In this document: positions 7,093 through 7,219 of the stretch, piece after piece
How the letters are laid out: every line of letters begins with the position of its first letter
Numbering within the stretch: position 1 is the stretch's first letter
Assembly: GCA_003663535.1 (NCBI GenBank)
Contig: QMUE01000061.1
Span: forward strand, 1 to 7,219
DNA: 7,219 nucleotides
Source: Thermococci archaeon
Lineage (GTDB): Archaea > Methanobacteriota_B > Thermococci > Thermococcales > Thermococcaceae
Direction of reading: 5' to 3'
Program-made: the position numbers and the translations under genes
The notes under the pieces: generated by a model
Told to the model about the DNA's origin: nothing
Seen by the model: only the letters and a program-made list of their open reading frames with translations
Databases searched by the model: none

Positions 7093-7219
7093 TTAGTTTT
7101 CTATATACATTTCTCTTATTGCCCGATAGTATGCTTTGTAGATATCTCTTTTTGTTATGACACCAATAAGTCTTTTGCTCTCAGGACTTTCAACAATAGG
7201 AAGAAGATTTTGATCATAT
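7093..7219 (-). CDS. C-terminal end of a CBS-domain protein, partial
   Basis: The minus strand is open from the window edge to TAA (7095-7093), giving 41 residues. NLLPIVESPESKRLIGVITKRDI is the typical second half of a CBS motif (strand LPIV, then LIGVITKRDI), followed by a helix and the terminus MYIEN. CBS pairs sense adenine nucleotides and regulate attached domains. What lies before it (channel, IMPDH-like, or stand-alone CBS protein) is outside the window, so no specific product can be named. The stop codon is directly adjacent to that of the agmatinase gene, reading TAATTA across both. Confidence 0.8.
   Translation of the reverse strand, partial: YDQNLLPIVESPESKRLIGVITKRDIYKAYYRAIREMYIEN

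Overview
The window comes from a hyperthermophilic archaeon of the order Thermococcales. The evidence is two DUF257-family genes (a family described from Pyrococcus), an archaeal Nep1, an archaeal IF-5A, a lysine 6-dehydrogenase resembling the characterised Pyrococcus horikoshii enzyme, GGAGGTGA-type ribosome binding sites, and BRE/TATA promoters with very short leaders. Coding DNA is AT-rich, so an AT-rich Thermococcus or a Pyrococcus relative is likely. I cannot fix the genus from this window.

Layout. (1) 2-571 (+): 3' part of a NOL1/NOP2/sun RNA m5C methyltransferase. (2) 629-1941 (+): two divergent DUF257 paralogues coupled by an ATGA overlap. (3) 3489-1901 (-): a two-gene operon of a divergent YfcE/MJ0936-like metallophosphoesterase followed through a TAATG junction by a 332-residue protein I do not recognise. 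Its 3' end overlaps the second DUF257 gene by 41 bp. (4) 3553-5281 (+): lysine 6-dehydrogenase overlapping nep1 (16S rRNA pseudouridine N1-methyltransferase) by 29 bp, apparently transcribed from a TATA box shared with the divergent metallophosphoesterase operon. (5) 5278-5675 (-): a GC-rich, protein-free element with IS200/IS605 (IS608-like) ends. (6) 5749-6165 (+): aIF-5A. (7) 6235-7092 (+): agmatinase-family ureohydrolase. (8) 7219-7093 (-): C-terminal end of a CBS-domain protein.

The outstanding item is the 398-bp element between nep1 and the IF-5A gene. It carries no transposase. It has a left-end hairpin preceded by AAAG and a TTAC target flank, and a right-end hairpin preceded by GAAC and closed by TCAG. 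In between is an internal BRE/TATA followed by about 305 nt of back-to-back GC-rich hairpins (183 G+C of 300 bases by hand count, against about 35% just upstream). The layout resembles the omega RNA/reRNA of TnpB elements, or a HEARO-like RNA, running out of the right end into nep1. Removing the element on paper restores an nep1 end reading TGG TAA, so the insertion split the original stop region and supplied a new TGA. I read it as a non-autonomous, RNA-only IS605-type element that would depend on TnpA/TnpB encoded elsewhere.

Functional links: several genes act on RNA or translation (m5C methyltransferase, Nep1, IF-5A). The ureohydrolase makes polyamine, the precursor for hypusine modification of the IF-5A encoded directly upstream.
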